From Gammaproteobacteria bacterium (GTDB lineage Bacteria > Pseudomonadota > Gammaproteobacteria > Pseudomonadales > Azotimanducaceae), in assembly GCA_002726655.1 (NCBI GenBank), contig PBRP01000121.1:1-39364 (forward strand): a stretch of 39,364 bases of DNA. Reading direction: 5' to 3'. A model generated the notes under the pieces. That model was not told the origin of the DNA. It worked only from the letters and a program-made list of their open reading frames with translations, and ran no database searches. Positions 16,631 through 24,473 of the stretch are shown one piece after another (the stretch's first letter is position 1; each line of letters begins with the position of its first letter). The position numbers and the translations under genes were made by a program.

Positions 16631-18682
16631 ATGACTCGTGACCCGCGCTATGACATCTTATTCGAACCTGTACAGATTGGGCCCGTGCAGGCACCAAACA
16701 GGTTCTACCAGGTGCCGCACTGTAACGGAATGGGATTTCTGCGCCCTAAAATGCTGGCAGCAATGCGCGGCATCAAGGCCGAAGGCGGATGGGGTGTAAT
16801 CTGTACAGAGTACTGTTCTATTCATCCAAGTGCTGACGACCTGCCGCATCCCTACGCCGCTTTATGGAATCAGGACCACATCAAAGCCAATGCCCTGATG
16901 ACAGAGAAGGTGCATGAATTTGGTGCCCTCGCGGGCGTGGAGCTATGGGCCGGTGGCGCCAGCAGCTCAAATCTGCTGACTCGAGAGGTGCCTCTGGGTG
17001 TCAGCAGCATGCCGGACCTTTCCGGAAATCCTTACCAGACCCGTGCAATGGACAAAAAGGATATCCGGAATCTGCGGAAGTGGCATAGAGCAGCGGCATT
17101 GCGTGCCAGGGATGCGGGTTTTGACATAGTCTACATTTATGCCACACACAGTTATCTCCTATCCCAGTTTCTCTCCCCCCTGCATAACCACCGAACTGAT
17201 GAATACGGTGGCTCGCTTGAAAATCGTGTTCGCCTGGTTCGCGAACTGATTGAAGAAACGAAAGAGGCGATCGGTGATACTTGTGCAGTTGCAGTGCGCA
17301 TGGCAATCGATGACGGCACTGGCACCGTCGAGCATCCTATATCTGAAGACCGCAGGGAAATGTTCGAAATGCTGGCTGATCTACCCGATCTCTGGGATGT
17401 AAATGTACATAATTACGCTCGTGAAATGAGCCTCTCACGATTCTTCAAGGAAGGGCTCCTGGAAGAATCCATTCACTATGTCAAATCCATCACCAGCAAG
17501 CCTGTTGTATCCGTGGGCCGGTTCACCTCTCCAGATACCATGGTTTCCCTGGTACAGAAAGGTACCCTGGATTTTGTGGGTGCCGCCCGCCCTTCGATTG
17601 CTGACCCGTTCCTGCCGCGCAAAATTGAAGAAGGGCGCCCGGAGGACATTCGAGAATGTATTGGCTGCAACATCTGTTACTCCGGCGATAGCCTTGGCGT
17701 GCCGATACGCTGTACCCAGAACCCAAGTATGGGTGAAGAGTGGCGCAGGGGGTGGCATCCTGAACGTATCCACTCCAAAAGCAGTGATGCCACCGTTCTG
17801 GTAGTTGGTGCAGGTCCAGCGGGTCTTGAGGCAACTCGCGCGCTCGGCCAGCGTGGATACAAGGTCATGTTGGCTGAAGCTTCAACAGAACTCGGCGGGC
17901 GCGTCACCCAGGAATGTAAATTGCCAGGGCTGGCTGAATGGGGACGGGTGCGAGATTATCGAGTGCATCAGATCCGGACCATGCCAAACGTGGATATTTT
18001 CCCTGACAATAGCCTGAACGCGGAGGAAGCCCTGGACATCGGTGCTGAACACATTGTCGTTGCGACCGGGTCCACATGGCGTAATGACGGCTTTGGTCGT
18101 TACCACAGCAAGCCGTGTCTTGATCTGGGGCCTGTAGAGCAGATTTTCACTCCCAACGACATTTTCAAGGGCCGCCTGCCACAAGGCAAGGTGCTGATCT
18201 TTGACGATGACCACTACTACCTTGGTAGCGTCCTGGCCGAAGCACTGGTGACACAAGGTGTCGAAGTGTGTTTTGTCACATCGGAAAACCTGGTAGCTGC
18301 ATGGGGTGCGATGATCGACGAACAATACCAGGCTCAACAACGTCTTCTCCAGCTGGGAGTACAGATAATCACGGCTCATGGTCTAGAGCAATTCGACGGT
18401 GCCAACGCCCATCTGAGCTGTGTCTATGCTGAACGCACCCAGACTGTTGCGGTAGATTCAGTCCTGCTGGTCACTGCAAGAACCCCCAATGACAGCCTCT
18501 ATCATGATATCGCTGGGTCGATAGACGCTGACACCTCGGGGACCAGCTCAGCTCCCACGATAACCAAGATTGGCGATTGCGATGCCCCGGCTATTATTGC
18601 CGCTGCGATTTATGCCGGGCACCGCTATGCCCGGGAGCTGGAAACCGATGTGAAAGAAAGTGATGTGAGATGGTCAGAATAG
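16631..18682 (+). CDS. trimethylamine/dimethylamine/histamine dehydrogenase family flavoprotein
   Basis: A 683-residue relative of trimethylamine dehydrogenase, an FMN and [4Fe-4S] enzyme that oxidises amines and passes electrons to ETF. The start MTRDPRYDILFEPVQIGP and QVPHCNG align directly with that enzyme, so the cysteine that covalently binds FMN is kept. The cluster motif is CIGCNIC with a fourth cysteine in RCTQN. The C-terminal half has a dinucleotide fold (VLVVGAGPAGLEATRAL). Of the three aromatic bowl residues, Tyr60 and Trp264 equivalents remain but the Trp355 position is Asp (CYSGDS), so trimethylamine may not be the substrate. About 45 residues shorter than the prototype at the C-terminus. 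Start chosen by homology, with AGGAG 11 bases upstream. Confidence 0.9.
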   Translation: MTRDPRYDILFEPVQIGPVQAPNRFYQVPHCNGMGFLRPKMLAAMRGIKAEGGWGVICTEYCSIHPSADDLPHPYAALWNQDHIKANALMTEKVHEFGALAGVELWAGGASSSNLLTREVPLGVSSMPDLSGNPYQTRAMDKKDIRNLRKWHRAAALRARDAGFDIVYIYATHSYLLSQFLSPLHNHRTDEYGGSLENRVRLVRELIEETKEAIGDTCAVAVRMAIDDGTGTVEHPISEDRREMFEMLADLPDLWDVNVHNYAREMSLSRFFKEGLLEESIHYVKSITSKPVVSVGRFTSPDTMVSLVQKGTLDFVGAARPSIADPFLPRKIEEGRPEDIRECIGCNICYSGDSLGVPIRCTQNPSMGEEWRRGWHPERIHSKSSDATVLVVGAGPAGLEATRALGQRGYKVMLAEASTELGGRVTQECKLPGLAEWGRVRDYRVHQIRTMPNVDIFPDNSLNAEEALDIGAEHIVVATGSTWRNDGFGRYHSKPCLDLGPVEQIFTPNDIFKGRLPQGKVLIFDDDHYYLGSVLAEALVTQGVEVCFVTSENLVAAWGAMIDEQYQAQQRLLQLGVQIITAHGLEQFDGANAHLSCVYAERTQTVAVDSVLLVTARTPNDSLYHDIAGSIDADTSGTSSAPTITKIGDCDAPAIIAAAIYAGHRYARELETDVKESDVRWSE

Positions 18683-18710
18683 GCTGGCTAACCCTTCCTG
18701 ATTAACACCT

Positions 18711-19292
18711 CTAACGTGCAGAAAGACCTCGTTTCTCTCTTTCTTTGTTCATACGAACAGCATCGGCACTTTTGCGTTCTGTCTTTTCCTCTTCCGGTAA
18801 TGCACCGGCCATGTCGCGTGCCGATTTTTCGCTATCAAAGGTAATCCACTTTTCAGGCACGATCTCCAAAATTGTTCGAAGTGGCGAATCCAACAATGAA
18901 TAAAAGGCGTCTTCTCCGGCCTGGTCAGTCGGACTAACTTTATTGGCCAGGGCACGATAGAACCACTTTTTGGTTTCGTCGTCATCATGAAAGAAGCCTC
19001 GGCCTTTCATGGTTGCAGACCCACTAGGACTGTCATTTGAATTTTTTGCAGTGCTGCTGACACACACAGAAACCCGGTTATCACGCCGAATTGCCGCCGC
19101 ACGATGCCGATGTGATGAAAAAGTTAGCCACACTTTCCCTTCGTGCCATACATAGGCGTGAATTACACCAACGGGCCAACCATCTTTGGTGCCCCACATC
19201 AGCGTGCATTCACTCGTATGCGTCATTAATGCATCAATCTGTTTTTCCGAGAATCCATAAATCGAAACTATTTCGTGATCATGGGCTGTCAT
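18711..19292 (-). CDS. pyridoxamine 5'-phosphate oxidase-like FMN-binding protein
   Basis: A 193-residue split-barrel protein of the PNPOx-like group. The segment ECTLMWGTKDGWPVGVIHAYVWHEGKVWLTFSSHRHRAAAIRRDNRVSVCV is the typical N-terminal barrel, with the ...R...R/H phosphate-contact region. The C-terminus is charged and likely unstructured. AAAGGAG precedes the ATG at 19292. It starts 33 bases after the P450 stop on the same strand, so it is the last gene of the petABC-P450 unit. Members of this fold bind FMN, F420 or heme; the cofactor and reaction here are unknown. Confidence 0.82.
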   Translation of the reverse strand: MTAHDHEIVSIYGFSEKQIDALMTHTSECTLMWGTKDGWPVGVIHAYVWHEGKVWLTFSSHRHRAAAIRRDNRVSVCVSSTAKNSNDSPSGSATMKGRGFFHDDDETKKWFYRALANKVSPTDQAGEDAFYSLLDSPLRTILEIVPEKWITFDSEKSARDMAGALPEEEKTERKSADAVRMNKEREKRGLSAR

Positions 19293-19325
19293 AAAAGTCT
19301 CCTTTAGCTGTTATTGGAAAAAATA

Positions 19326-20675
19326 TTAGGCAATACTTGCTGCACCTTCGTGCGTATCAACAAGGTCACCCTCTTTGTTATCGTTAGTTGGCGTCCATCT
19401 ATCAAATTGTATATTGAGCATGGGTAAATTCCGAAGTATGAAGCTTGGTTCTGCTTCAGGCGCCGGGAAAGACTCATCCAATCGGATATTTTTTATCGAT
19501 TCCAGCAGACTGAACCAGCCGAGGTTCAGTTCCTGCCGGGCAAGCGGCGCACCGATACAATGATGGACACCCGAACCAAAAGCCATTTGTAAACCTGGTT
19601 TCGGCCGCTGTAAATTGATTCCATCTGGACCCTCAAACTGGCGCTCATCTCGATTTGCCGCTCCGAACCGGGCCATAATCAAGTCACCAGCTTTTAGATC
19701 ATAGCCACCTAATTGGGTGCCACGGGTTACGAGTCGTGGTAACCCCTGAACAGGTGCTTCCAGCCTGAGGGCTTCTTCCACGAAGGTTTTAATCATTTTT
19801 ACATCGCCACGAATCTCATCCTGGATACCAGGATTCTGGCAGAGCAACGACATACCCCAACCAAACGAACTTGTGGTGGTCTCGTGACCCGCTACAAGGA
19901 ATTGATTGAGAATGCCTATGGCCTCTCCGTGTGTGAGGAAACGATTTTCCTGCTCCAGTTTGCTGGTTGCCAGTATCGTGATCATGTCTTCCCTTGGCTC
20001 GTTGCGTCGAGCTTCAATCAGACCGACGAGAAGCTGCTGCAGTTCAAGCCCGAGCTGGGCACGATGAATCAACTCATTCGGACTAACCGGATTGAGTTTA
20101 AGTGTGGCTGCCGCCGCAGTTGCGGCTTCGTTGAAAAAGGTTCTTTTCTCGGGCGGTATACCCAGTCGGTCACCAATAATGCGTAGTGGAACAGGGAATG
20201 CAAAACAGTCCATAAAATCGATCGTTGTTGTATCGTCAAAGGCCGCAATCATCTCGTCAATAACAGACTGAACATTGGCCTGTGATTTAGCAACCTGACC
20301 AGCGGTAAACAGTTTCGCAACCAGTGAACGATATTGCGTATGCTCCGGTCGATCTAGTGTGAGCATAGTCGGCGGGATAGAGATCATCTCCTGATGGATG
20401 CTCTTCAGTTCATTTTGATTCCCTTCACTCAAGCCCTGAAAAGCGACCTGCTGAACGTTCGCCATGAAGTCGTCAAATTTGCTTGAATAGGTTTCCGTGT
20501 CCTTCATTACCTCCCTGAGCAGTTCATAACGGGTTACCACATGCATGTTCATTGCAGGCTCGTAGAATACCGGCGCATCATCACGAAGCTTTTTGTATGT
20601 GGGGTAAGGATTTTTCATGGTTTCCAGATCAAATAACTGAATGTCTGGCACATGTGTGTTCAATTCACTATTCAT
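19326..20675 (-). CDS. cytochrome P450, translationally coupled to petC
   Basis: A 449-residue P450 with I-helix AGHETTTSS, K-helix EEALRLEAP and heme loop FGSGVHHCIGAPLAR (Cys about 373). Its ATG (20675) overlaps the cytochrome c1 stop codon by eight bases in ATGAATAG, and a GGAG lies eight bases before it inside petC. It is therefore the fourth gene of the bc1 operon, an unusual place for a P450. The next gene is an FMN-binding protein. Neither a ferredoxin nor a reductase lies beside it; a ferredoxin occurs at 27363. A substrate related to quinone or membrane lipids is possible but not shown. The C-terminal 25 residues are a non-conserved polar tail. Confidence 0.93.
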   Translation of the reverse strand: MNSELNTHVPDIQLFDLETMKNPYPTYKKLRDDAPVFYEPAMNMHVVTRYELLREVMKDTETYSSKFDDFMANVQQVAFQGLSEGNQNELKSIHQEMISIPPTMLTLDRPEHTQYRSLVAKLFTAGQVAKSQANVQSVIDEMIAAFDDTTTIDFMDCFAFPVPLRIIGDRLGIPPEKRTFFNEAATAAAATLKLNPVSPNELIHRAQLGLELQQLLVGLIEARRNEPREDMITILATSKLEQENRFLTHGEAIGILNQFLVAGHETTTSSFGWGMSLLCQNPGIQDEIRGDVKMIKTFVEEALRLEAPVQGLPRLVTRGTQLGGYDLKAGDLIMARFGAANRDERQFEGPDGINLQRPKPGLQMAFGSGVHHCIGAPLARQELNLGWFSLLESIKNIRLDESFPAPEAEPSFILRNLPMLNIQFDRWTPTNDNKEGDLVDTHEGAASIA

Positions 20676-21357
20676 TCAAACTTCTCCAATATTCGTTCTT
20701 TAGCAGCCGGACTGATACCAGCAAGACCATTAGAAAACCGAGCACATACTTGCCAAAGTTTTCCCTGAAGGGCCTGATGGGTTCTGACATATAGGCCATA
20801 AAATTTGTAAGATCTCGCATTTGATCTTTGAACTCAGCTTCACTCGTCGCTTCCTGAAGGCTCGCCAATACCCAGGGCATAGCAACATTTGCCATCAGGT
20901 GATTGTTGTACCCGGTAGGAGCGTTACTGTCTTTGTAAAACCCCAGTAAGTATGAATATACCCAGTCAGTGCCCCTGTATTTGGCTTCGAGCGTCAGATC
21001 AGGAGGTGCAATTCCAAAAGCCTTTTCACCTACTTTGGGATCTATCGCTGCCGGAATAGCATCACTTAACCTGGTCGCTCCAAACCTGACCAGGTCAGAC
21101 ATTACGATTTCTGGTGGTATTTCAAGATCTTTTGATAATCTCTCATATCGCATGAATTTTGCGGAATGGCAGGCAGCACAATGATTCATATAGAGCCTGG
21201 CTCCACGTCTGAGAGATGCTTTGTTATGGATATCGATATTACTTTGCAACAGCTCTTGCGAATTACTACTAGCGATTGAACAGAGGGGAAAAAGCGATAT
21301 CGCGGCGGTTGCCAGCCAAAGTTTAACAAAAATTTCCCTATCCACTTTTTGCCCCAA
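20668..21357 (-). CDS. petC: cytochrome c1 of the bc1 complex
   Basis: Heme-c subunit of ubiquinol:cytochrome c oxidoreductase, about 229 residues. A signal peptide (KLWLATAAISLFPLCSIASS) precedes YMNHCAACHSAKFMRYERL, the single CxxCH heme site. The C-terminal anchor KYVLGFLMVLLVSVRLL, next to a conserved PFRENFGKY region, holds it in the inner membrane with the heme domain outside. The methionine ligand is probably in VAMPWVL. The start is either TTG at 21357 or GTG at 21345; both overlap the end of petB, and neither has a strong ribosome site. The mature protein would be the same. Confidence 0.92.
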   Translation of the reverse strand: MGQKVDREIFVKLWLATAAISLFPLCSIASSNSQELLQSNIDIHNKASLRRGARLYMNHCAACHSAKFMRYERLSKDLEIPPEIVMSDLVRFGATRLSDAIPAAIDPKVGEKAFGIAPPDLTLEAKYRGTDWVYSYLLGFYKDSNAPTGYNNHLMANVAMPWVLASLQEATSEAEFKDQMRDLTNFMAYMSEPIRPFRENFGKYVLGFLMVLLVSVRLLKNEYWRSLNE

Positions 21358-22597
21358 TACGGCCAGGAACAGGTTTTGTTTTTTCCAGCTTCGTATAGAC
21401 AGGCATCGCCAGGAAATAGGCGAAGTAAATTGTGGTCAATGCAGGCGCGACCCAGGCCGGCGCCCAATCAGCTGGTTTTGCACCAAGAACTCCAAGGAAA
21501 ACAAAACTGACAGCAAAAAGCATCAGCATGATTTTGCTCGGCCATCCCTTATAGCGCATTGAAAGTACGGCACTTCTATCTAACCAGGGCAGGAAAAATA
21601 GTACCAGCATGGCGCCAGATACAATTATTAACCCCCAGACTTTTGCATCCAGCCCGAACGAGTCGATAGTGACGGATCTCAACATCGCGTAAAATGGAGT
21701 GAAGTACCACACGGGAGCAATATGTTCAGGCGTGCTGAGTTTGTCTGCAGGCAGATAGTTGGGTGGTTCGATAAAGTACCCGCCGCCACCCGGAAAATAG
21801 AAAACGCATGCAAAAAACAGAATCAGGAAGATGACTACAGGCGTTAAATCGCTAATAGTGTAGTAGGGATGAAAGGGAATGCCGTCAAGAGGATTTCCAT
21901 CGGCATCAACATGTGCCTTTATATCAATACCTTCAGGGTTGTTGGAACCTACCTGGTGGAGGGCAACGATGTGCAGAAATATGCCAACAATCAGTATAAG
22001 GGGTACTAGCGCCACATGAAGCGCAAAGAATCTACCGAGTGTAGCGCTGCCAACGACAAAATCACCCTGCACCCAGATTTGTAACCCTTCCCCAATAATG
22101 GGAATCGCCCCAACCAGATTGAGAATGACTTTGGCGCCCCAGTAAGACATATTTCCATAGGGAAGCACGTATCCGAGAAAACCTTCTACCATCATCAGGC
22201 AATAGATAAACATGCCGAAAATCCAAATCAGTTCACGAGGCCTCTGGTAAGAGCCGTAAAGCAACCCCCTGAAAATGTGCAGGTAGATGACTATAAAGAA
22301 GAAGGATGCGCCGACTTCATGCATGTAACGAATAGCCCAACCCGAACTAACATCTCGCATTATGTACTCGATAGACTTAAATGCTTCTTCCGCTGTTGGA
22401 ACATAAAACATTGTTAGCCAGATACCACTAAGTACCTGATTTGCAAATACAACCAACGCCAAAACTCCGAAGAAGTACCAAAAATTGAAATTTTTTGGTG
22501 CGTAGTACTCGCTCATGTGAGTCTTCCAGGTTTTGACAATGGGTAATCGATAGTCAACCCAGCCCACTAGATTCGATGCTGCTTCTCTCAGGCTCAC
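21338..22597 (-). CDS. petB: cytochrome b of the bc1 complex
   Basis: A 419-residue di-heme integral membrane subunit containing the quinol oxidation and quinone reduction sites. The two histidine pairs that bind the hemes are visible in RYMHEVGASFFFIVIYLHIFRG and ALHVALVPLILIVGIFLHIVALHQ. The quinol-site motif reads PVWYFTPFYAML, the variant usual in beta- and gammaproteobacteria. Eight or so membrane segments are present, with a long C-terminal part. The GTG start at 22597 shares a base with the petA TAG stop, so translation is coupled. Confidence 0.95.
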   Translation of the reverse strand: MSLREAASNLVGWVDYRLPIVKTWKTHMSEYYAPKNFNFWYFFGVLALVVFANQVLSGIWLTMFYVPTAEEAFKSIEYIMRDVSSGWAIRYMHEVGASFFFIVIYLHIFRGLLYGSYQRPRELIWIFGMFIYCLMMVEGFLGYVLPYGNMSYWGAKVILNLVGAIPIIGEGLQIWVQGDFVVGSATLGRFFALHVALVPLILIVGIFLHIVALHQVGSNNPEGIDIKAHVDADGNPLDGIPFHPYYTISDLTPVVIFLILFFACVFYFPGGGGYFIEPPNYLPADKLSTPEHIAPVWYFTPFYAMLRSVTIDSFGLDAKVWGLIIVSGAMLVLFFLPWLDRSAVLSMRYKGWPSKIMLMLFAVSFVFLGVLGAKPADWAPAWVAPALTTIYFAYFLAMPVYTKLEKTKPVPGRIGAKSG

Positions 22598-23187
22598 TAG
22601 GTTGTCTCCCGCTCCTCGTTCCCGACAATGAGCGTGCCTTCGTCCGCATAATAGTGAGGTGGCACTTTTAGGTTTGTTGGTGCCGGGACTCCCTTATACA
22701 CCCGACCAGCGAGGTCAAACCTTGAACCATGACAGGGACAGAAAAATCCCCAGAATTCATCATCAGCCTGCCCGGCCCTGTATTTCGGCGTGCATCCAAG
22801 GTGGGTACAGATTCCTTCCACAACAAGTATCGCTGGAATCCGGGAGCGGTTCTTATTCTTTGCATAATGGGGTTGCTGTTCATCTTCCGAGTCCGGATCG
22901 CGCAATTTGTCAGCCGCCTTTTCCAGCGATTCCAGCATTGTTTTCGTGCGCTTGACGATATAAATGGGTTTGCCGCGCCATTCTTCAACATGCAAACTGC
23001 CTTCAGGAATCTTGCTCAGATCAATCTCGATGGGAGCGCCAGCAGCCCTGGCACGAGTGCTAGGATTCCAGGACTGGACATAGGGGGTTGCAAGTCCCAT
23101 TGCACCCATGGCAAATAAGGTGCTCGTAGTTCCGCTCAGGAACATTCTTCGACCACTATTAGTTCCATCACCGCCAGACTTACTCAT
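22597..23187 (-). CDS. petA: Rieske iron-sulfur protein of the bc1 complex
   Basis: A 196-residue [2Fe-2S] subunit that moves electrons from quinol to cytochrome c1. The N-terminus carries a Tat-type motif (SGRRMFLSG) before a single helix used as anchor. The cluster loops CTHLGC and CPCHGSRFD hold the two cysteines and two histidines plus the stabilising disulfide pair. First gene of the bc1 operon. GAGGAGAGG sits just before the ATG at 23187. A 29-bp palindrome 95 bases upstream likely controls it. Confidence 0.95.
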   Translation of the reverse strand: MSKSGGDGTNSGRRMFLSGTTSTLFAMGAMGLATPYVQSWNPSTRARAAGAPIEIDLSKIPEGSLHVEEWRGKPIYIVKRTKTMLESLEKAADKLRDPDSEDEQQPHYAKNKNRSRIPAILVVEGICTHLGCTPKYRAGQADDEFWGFFCPCHGSRFDLAGRVYKGVPAPTNLKVPPHYYADEGTLIVGNEERETT

Positions 23188-23281
23188 CCTCTCCTCGCTC
23201 GCAGGTTTAGCAAAAATATGCGTTCCCAGTGCACTAGTGTTTTACCGCCCTATTTCGTTGTTGGTCCTGGGCGGAGCCACT

Positions 23282-23310
23282 CTATAGCATACTATTATAG
23301 TATGCTATAG
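23282..23310. promoter_or_regulatory. 29-bp near-perfect palindrome over a likely petA promoter
   Basis: Two perfect 14-base arms (CTATAGCATACTAT and its reverse complement) flank one central base. On the minus strand the middle reads TATAAT, a perfect -10 hexamer, pointed at petA about 95 bases away. A dimeric regulator bound here would block or gate that promoter. The nearest regulator gene is the Rrf2 protein directly upstream, a family that binds AT-rich dyads of about this length. That link is inference. Confidence 0.7.
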
Positions 23311-23444
23311 ATTTCTACTATTTCCCGGCCAGATCAGATGGGGTAATGAAAAACAGCACCGTGTAGAATCGCGGTTGCATCAGTTTGATGCGCGAAGGGA
23401 TACCTGGGTAAAGCCTGCTTGATGTCCTAGCACCCCCTGAGAGG

Positions 23445-23846
23445 TTAGCGGGCAAATTCCTCGAGAGAAATAGACTGCAGTTTCTCAACTATCTCTCTAT
23501 TCAGTTCACACCATTTCTCGTTGAGGTGGCAGCTTCCGGCTAAAGCACAATTGTTGCCACGATGGGATCCAGCACATTCAGTTAGAATTATCGGACCATC
23601 AATTGCTTCTATGATCTCAGCAATACTGATTCGTTGTGCTTCCTGTGCTAGTTGGTACCCTCCGGTGCTGCCACGATGAGAGACAAGTAAGCCAGCATCA
23701 ACCAGGCTTTTTAGCAATTTGCGTACCGTTGCCAGGGGAATTTTTGAACACTTAGTGATTTCGTTGGTCGTCAACAGATGATCAGCACCTACAAACAGTG
23801 TGGCAATAACCAAGCCATAATCGGGCAGCTTTCCTAATCTTAACAA
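23445..23846 (-). CDS. Rrf2-family iron-sulfur cluster-sensing transcription regulator
   Basis: A 133-residue winged-helix regulator. The start MLRLGKLPDYGLVIATLF and the recognition region TTNEITKCSKIPLATVRKLLKSLVDAGLLVSHRGSTGGYQLA are typical of Rrf2 proteins, close to the SUF-type regulators. Three cysteines in ECAGSHRGNNCALAGSCHL can ligate a [2Fe-2S] or [4Fe-4S] cluster. Start is TTG at 23846 with GGGGAG eight bases upstream. It precedes the petABC unit on the same strand by about 257 bases; with the palindrome between them, control of bc1 in response to iron-sulfur status is plausible. Confidence 0.9.
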   Translation of the reverse strand: MLRLGKLPDYGLVIATLFVGADHLLTTNEITKCSKIPLATVRKLLKSLVDAGLLVSHRGSTGGYQLAQEAQRISIAEIIEAIDGPIILTECAGSHRGNNCALAGSCHLNEKWCELNREIVEKLQSISLEEFAR

Positions 23847-24473
23847 TTCAATTTCTCCCCTAATAAGTCCGCCTGTGGGCCGGAGGGAAAATGGATCTAC
23901 TTTCTTACTGATCTCCGGAAATCTGACCTACTGCTTAAAACCATACGCCAAGACAAGACCATCAAGCTATTAGCACGAGGCTAACAATTGTACCGTGATT
24001 CGATACTAGGTGTTATATGAAATTCTGGTTCGAAAGAACCCGGGTTGTGGAGCTCACTCCTGAAGTTGCAGGCTCAGTTCTGGGCCAGGTAGAGTTGGGG
24101 ACCGTTACAGGGGACACCTGTTAGTATGACAAGCAAGAGGTATAACCCTGGATGCTCAAAAACCCTCTAAGAAGAGTGGGTATTAGGACTAGTCTGTTAC
24201 TAGTAAACTTACTTATCAGATTTAACCGTTATTTTCCGCTTCTCCATAGGTAACTTCGTCTCCGACTATTCACACTGTTCCAAATTGGAGGGCCACCAGA
24301 ATCTAACGCCCGTGCTAGTGGATGTTTTCTATATCAGCTGATAATCTGACACTTTAACCCTGACCCACCTCTTGCGACCTATACCTCCAGACAGGCGAAT
24401 TGCCTGTCCGGAATCTTCGGCGCAATACAATTAGAAGAAGGCAAAAGCCTACTCAGTCCCACAGGAGCAAATC
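23847..24473. other. 627-base intergenic stretch without a clear gene
   Basis: Only short signals are visible. A 35-codon frame (24017-24124, plus) starts ATG and has no recognisable product. GGTTC-GAAA-GAACC at 24027-24040 is a short hairpin inside it, resembling a tRNA T-arm sequence only by chance. GACAGGC (24390-24396) and GCCTGTC (24402-24408) form a hairpin or operator about 65 bases before the carotenoid oxygenase, and AGGAG lies before its ATG. ACTAGT occurs twice at 24188 and 24199. The divergent promoters of Rrf2 and the oxygenase must lie here. Confidence 0.6.

Noticed and set aside
16311-16697. Minus-strand frame of 128 codons upstream of the GcvT-family gene
   Set aside because: Its product is basic and unlike any family, and it overlaps the start of the trimethylamine-dehydrogenase-like gene.
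24027-24040. tRNA T-arm (GGTTCGA)
   Set aside because: No acceptor, D or anticodon arm can be built around it; it is a small GAAA-loop hairpin.
24017-24124. A 35-codon plus-strand gene
   Set aside because: No ribosome site, no recognisable product and a short length; it is noted only in the intergenic entry.
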